Part shown: one piece after another, positions 5,221 to 7,064 of the stretch
Layout of the letters: each line of letters begins with the position of its first letter
How positions within the stretch are numbered: position 1 is the stretch's first letter
Made by a program: the position numbers and the translations under genes
The notes under the pieces: model-generated
What the model saw: the letters and a program-made list of their open reading frames with translations, nothing else
Told to the model about the DNA's origin: nothing
Database searches by the model: none
NCBI GenBank assembly: GCA_028696365.1
Contig: JAQVHG010000115.1
Coordinates: 1 to 7,064, forward strand
DNA length: 7,064 nucleotides
DNA from: Methanofollis sp.
Lineage (GTDB): Archaea > Halobacteriota > Methanomicrobia > Methanomicrobiales > Methanofollaceae
Direction of reading: 5' to 3'

Positions 5221-5435
5221 TCTCTCTGTGGGGGGCGTGCCGCTCCCCAAACCCCCCGCGCGAGCGATAGGCGGTGGACTGCAACCCCCCTTTCTGGGTT
5301 ATTTCTCCGCTTTCCGCTACAATCTTCATCCTGGGGGTCAGGGGGCGGAACCCCCGACGTGAGCATGGGGGAAGGCGATGGATTCAGTTCACAGGGGGGT
5401 TGAGGTGATGAAAAGAGGATGTTTTCTACAGAGCC
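5221..5435 (+). mobile_element. MITE-like element, copy 3, upstream of ferritin
   Basis: A arm in minus orientation (5221-5281) shares CGCGCGAGCGATAGGCGGTG with copy 2 exactly. After a 27-nt spacer comes the B arm (5309-5376), with outer stem GCTTTCC/GGAAGGC (one G-U pair) and inner GGGGG-CGGAA-CCCCC (5341-5355). The right end TTTCTACAGAGCC (5423-5435) is identical to that of copy 2. The left terminal repeat is not recognisable; sequence similarity fades around 5215, which is about 70 nt upstream of the ferritin ATG. It may therefore have brought, replaced or distanced upstream ferritin control sites. No flanking direct repeat was found. Confidence 0.6.
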
Positions 5436-5457
5436 AAAAATTCACTTTTCCTGTCTC

Positions 5458-5480
5458 ACCCATCTCCTCATGAGATGGGT
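5458..5480 (+). repeat. Perfect 9-bp stem-loop
   Basis: ACCCATCTC-CTCAT-GAGATGGGT is a perfect 9-bp inverted repeat with a 5-nt loop, 22 nt past the right end of element copy 3 and touching repeat D copy 2. It could be an RNA hairpin, but no transcript from a nearby gene clearly crosses it. Confidence 0.5.
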
Positions 5481-5543
5481 TCATAGGGCCTTTTCCCTCG
5501 GCATCTCTCATCATGATAAATGGTGAGGACGGCGAGCGGCAGA
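5477..5543 (+). repeat. Dispersed repeat D, copy 2
   Basis: Diverged partner of 151-214: shared GGGT(C/T)CAT(G/A)GG start, then CATCATGAT(G/A)A(G/A)TGG and ACGGC. It differs by an insertion of about 6 nt (GAGCGG) before the final CAGA. Function unknown. Confidence 0.4.
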
Positions 5544-5599
5544 TCAGAACCGGCTGTACTCATCAGATCCGCCATTCAGTGGTCCCATGTCCTTTGTTG

Positions 5600-5615
5600 T
5601 CGTGGGGAACCACGA
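5600..5615. repeat. Short GNRA-type hairpin
   Basis: TCGTGG-GGAA-CCACGA is a perfect 6-bp stem closed by GGAA, a stable GNRA tetraloop if transcribed on the plus strand. It lies 63 nt beyond the stop of the minus-strand membrane protein gene, where it could mark the 3' end of that transcript, although no T-run follows. Confidence 0.35.
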
Positions 5616-5678
5616 GAGGTCTATATCTACCTACATCTCTTCATTTTTACGCGATTGAGCCTCAAACCACCGTTCTCC

Positions 5679-6080
5679 TCACGAGATCATCACATCGATC
5701 CAATAATAGTTCCCACGGTACTCGACGTGTCGGTCAGGCACCTCAGCGGTCCGCGTAAACCTGTCGATAAATTCCCTGGCTTCTTCAGGGTCTCTGATCG
5801 TTCCCTGGACATGGAGTTCTCCGGTAGGATACGAGTCTTCAGTGTCCAGGATCTGGAGTGCCGGATATTGTCTGAGGTCTTCGTCGGTGAGGTGGACGAC
5901 GGTTCCGTTTCTGGCCTCGCGTTCATCGACCTCGTATGCATAGACCTGATATGCACCCTCGTCGGTGAGGCCGACGATGAAGCCCAGGATATATGGAATG
6001 AGGATGAGGATCCCGAAGCCGAGGATCAGGACCAGCGCGATCTTGTAATATGGTACTTTTTCTTCCTGGGTGGTTGACAT
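5679..6080 (-). CDS. Single-span membrane protein with acidic outer domain, unknown function
   Basis: A 133-aa protein that I do not recognise. Residues 1-12 are polar, 13-37 form one strongly hydrophobic span (KIALVLILGFGILILIPYIL), and 38-133 is a soluble, acidic domain with a D/E-rich segment (VHLTDEDL, 62-69) and an aromatic end (YRGNYYWIDV). No Cys, no lipobox; the span is an uncleaved anchor or a signal peptide, with the domain probably outside the cytoplasm. The frame is open further upstream, but the ATG at 6080 is preceded by GGGAGAG at good spacing and gives the natural N-terminus. The overall pattern (short acidic domain ending in a YxGxYYxxxV-like strand) recalls small secreted archaeal domains with a Tyr-rich C-terminus, but that is an impression. 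It is divergent from the CfbB/CbiA gene and shares its promoter region; no functional link is evident. Confidence 0.75.
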   Translation of the reverse strand: MSTTQEEKVPYYKIALVLILGFGILILIPYILGFIVGLTDEGAYQVYAYEVDEREARNGTVVHLTDEDLRQYPALQILDTEDSYPTGELHVQGTIRDPEEAREFIDRFTRTAEVPDRHVEYRGNYYWIDVMIS

Positions 6081-6154
6081 ATTTTCTCTCCCTGCTGTGA
6101 TCAATATCCAATGGGCAGACCTGATGTCAGTGACCAGGATCCCTCTGGAACAGA

Positions 6155-6200
6155 ACATCTCATATTTTAACAGACTATATTATTCTAATTTGTTTATTCT
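6155..6200. promoter_or_regulatory. AT-rich divergent promoter patch
   Basis: An AT-rich patch in the intergenic region between the divergent membrane protein and CfbB/CbiA genes. TATA-like strings include TTAAAATATG (minus strand, toward 6080) and ACTATATTATTC (plus strand, toward 6259 or 6391). Plus-strand initiation near 6200 would give a leader of about 55 nt to the ATG at 6259, or about 190 nt to the ATG at 6391. Confidence 0.45.
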
Positions 6201-6390
6201 TCTTGATCGACCCCACAAGATCTGACGATGGTCTTTGACTCGCCTCTCGGAGATCTCCATGTCATGCATTGCCGGGCTTCAAGAGTATACTGTGGTCTCA
6301 CTTGATCCCAATGTGGCCTGGGGCGACGCCTTCTCGGACTGTCGGCACGGGCCATATCTTCATTTTGTTTCCTCCCAAAGATTCTCCATC

Positions 6391-7064
6391 ATGATCCCGG
6401 CAATTGTCATCGCGGGCACCCACTCAGGGTGCGGCAAGACCACCCTCGCCTCAGGCATCATGGCCGCGTTGCAGGCGAGAGGCCTGGAGGTCCAGCCCTT
6501 CAAGGTCGGCCCCGACTTCATCGACCCCTCGCATCACACCGCTATTTGCGGCCGCCCCTCACGCAACCTCGACCCCTTCATGATGGGAGAGGACGGCGTG
6601 GCCAGAACCTTTCTGGCGGCCTCGGTAGGGGCTGACATCGCGGTCATCGAAGGGGTGATGGGGATGTATGACGGGCTTGAGGGCGGCGACCTCGGTTCCA
6701 CGGCCCATGTCGCTCGCATCCTCGGTGCCCCAGTGGTGCTGGTCGCCGATGTCGGCGGGATGTCGAGGAGCGCCCATGCCCTGGTCCGCGGCTACACCAC
6801 CTACGATCCCGCGGTGCGGTTTGCCGGGGTGATCTTCAACCGGGTCGGGAGCCCGCGGCACCGTGAGATGATCGAGGAAGAACTCACAGTCTCGGCCCTG
6901 GGCTGGGTGCCGACCAAGAAGGAGAAGGCTGTCTCCAGCCGCCATCTCGGGCTTGCGATGGCAGGCGAGGCGAGCATGGCCGCCTTCGGTGAGGTCTGCG
7001 AGGCGCACTGTGACCTCGACGCCCTCGTCGCCTCGGCCACCTCGGCTCCGGCGGCGGTGCCAGT
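6391..7064 (+). CDS. cfbB: Ni-sirohydrochlorin / cobyrinate a,c-diamide synthase, N-terminal part (cut by window edge)
   Basis: The first 224 residues of a CobB/CbiA-type amidotransferase, usually about 450 aa. It uses ATP and glutamine to amidate the a and c acetates of a tetrapyrrole: Ni-sirohydrochlorin for coenzyme F430 (CfbB) or cobyrinate for cobamides (CbiA). Seen here: P-loop GTHSGCGKTT (9-18), KVGPDFIDPSHH (38-49), SRNLDPFM (57-64) and EGVMGMYDG (87-95). D42, D45, E87 and D94 correspond to the acidic residues implicated in ATP and intermediate handling in Salmonella CbiA (D45, D48, E90, D97), as I recall them. The C-terminal glutaminase domain with its catalytic Cys is outside the window. 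The CfbB label is chosen because the host appears to be a methanogen; a CbiA role or a paralogue cannot be excluded. ATG 6391 begins just before the P-loop strand, as in homologues, but lacks a ribosome site; an in-frame ATG at 6259 has one. Confidence 0.88.
   Translation, partial: MIPAIVIAGTHSGCGKTTLASGIMAALQARGLEVQPFKVGPDFIDPSHHTAICGRPSRNLDPFMMGEDGVARTFLAASVGADIAVIEGVMGMYDGLEGGDLGSTAHVARILGAPVVLVADVGGMSRSAHALVRGYTTYDPAVRFAGVIFNRVGSPRHREMIEEELTVSALGWVPTKKEKAVSSRHLGLAMAGEASMAAFGEVCEAHCDLDALVASATSAPAAVP

Noticed and set aside
5148..5366. N-terminal extension of ferritin by 73 codons in the same frame
   Set aside because: The extension lies in the dispersed element arm, has no ferritin features, and the ferroxidase residues match family numbering only with the start at 5147.
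6241..6350. Possible tRNA or structured RNA upstream of cfbB (GGGCTTCAAGAG and GGCGACGCC hairpin)
   Set aside because: No cloverleaf can be drawn: no TTCGA-type T-loop with a matching stem and no acceptor stem pairing.

Overview
The window looks like chromosomal DNA of a GC-rich methanogenic archaeon, most likely a member of the Methanomicrobiales (Methanofollis/Methanoculleus-like). This is inferred from an AqpM-type archaeal aquaporin, two archaeal families of unknown function (DUF2193 and DUF2180), a CfbB/CbiA-type amidotransferase of the F430/cobamide branch, Shine-Dalgarno-led starts and AT-rich archaeal-type promoter patches in otherwise GC-rich DNA. The genus is a guess.

Layout: 1-927 has no convincing gene and carries repeats. 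928-3411 is a minus-strand three-gene cluster in transcription order DUF2193 (499 aa), DUF2180 zinc-ribbon-like protein (68 aa), aquaporin AqpM (247 aa), with gaps of 27 and 6 nt; it is almost certainly one operon. 3412-4631 is a 1.2-kb non-coding block with the operon's leader and promoter and a nest of repeats. 4632-5147 is a minus-strand ferritin with a complete ferroxidase centre. 5148-5678 is again repeat-rich and non-coding. 5679-6080 is a minus-strand gene for a single-span membrane protein of unknown function, divergent from a plus-strand cobyrinate/Ni-sirohydrochlorin a,c-diamide synthase gene (6391 to the right edge, truncated).

The most striking content is a family of about 200-250-bp non-coding elements in the intergenic regions. 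The best copy (3910-4157) has 13-bp perfect terminal inverted repeats (GGCTCTGTAGAAA), an 8-bp perfect target duplication (TGAAAAAG), and two structured arms separated by a spacer of about 28 nt. It appears to be inserted into the spacer of an older, decayed copy of the same family (3774-4234). Further copies lie at about 400-629 and 5221-5435, with a possible remnant at the left edge. No transposase is present, so this reads as a non-autonomous, MITE-like family, one copy of which abuts the ferritin promoter.

Functionally, the ferritin stores and detoxifies iron, AqpM conducts water and probably small neutral solutes or gases, and the CfbB/CbiA enzyme amidates a tetrapyrrole. The roles of DUF2193 and DUF2180 are unknown; their tight coupling to aqpM is the main functional clue.
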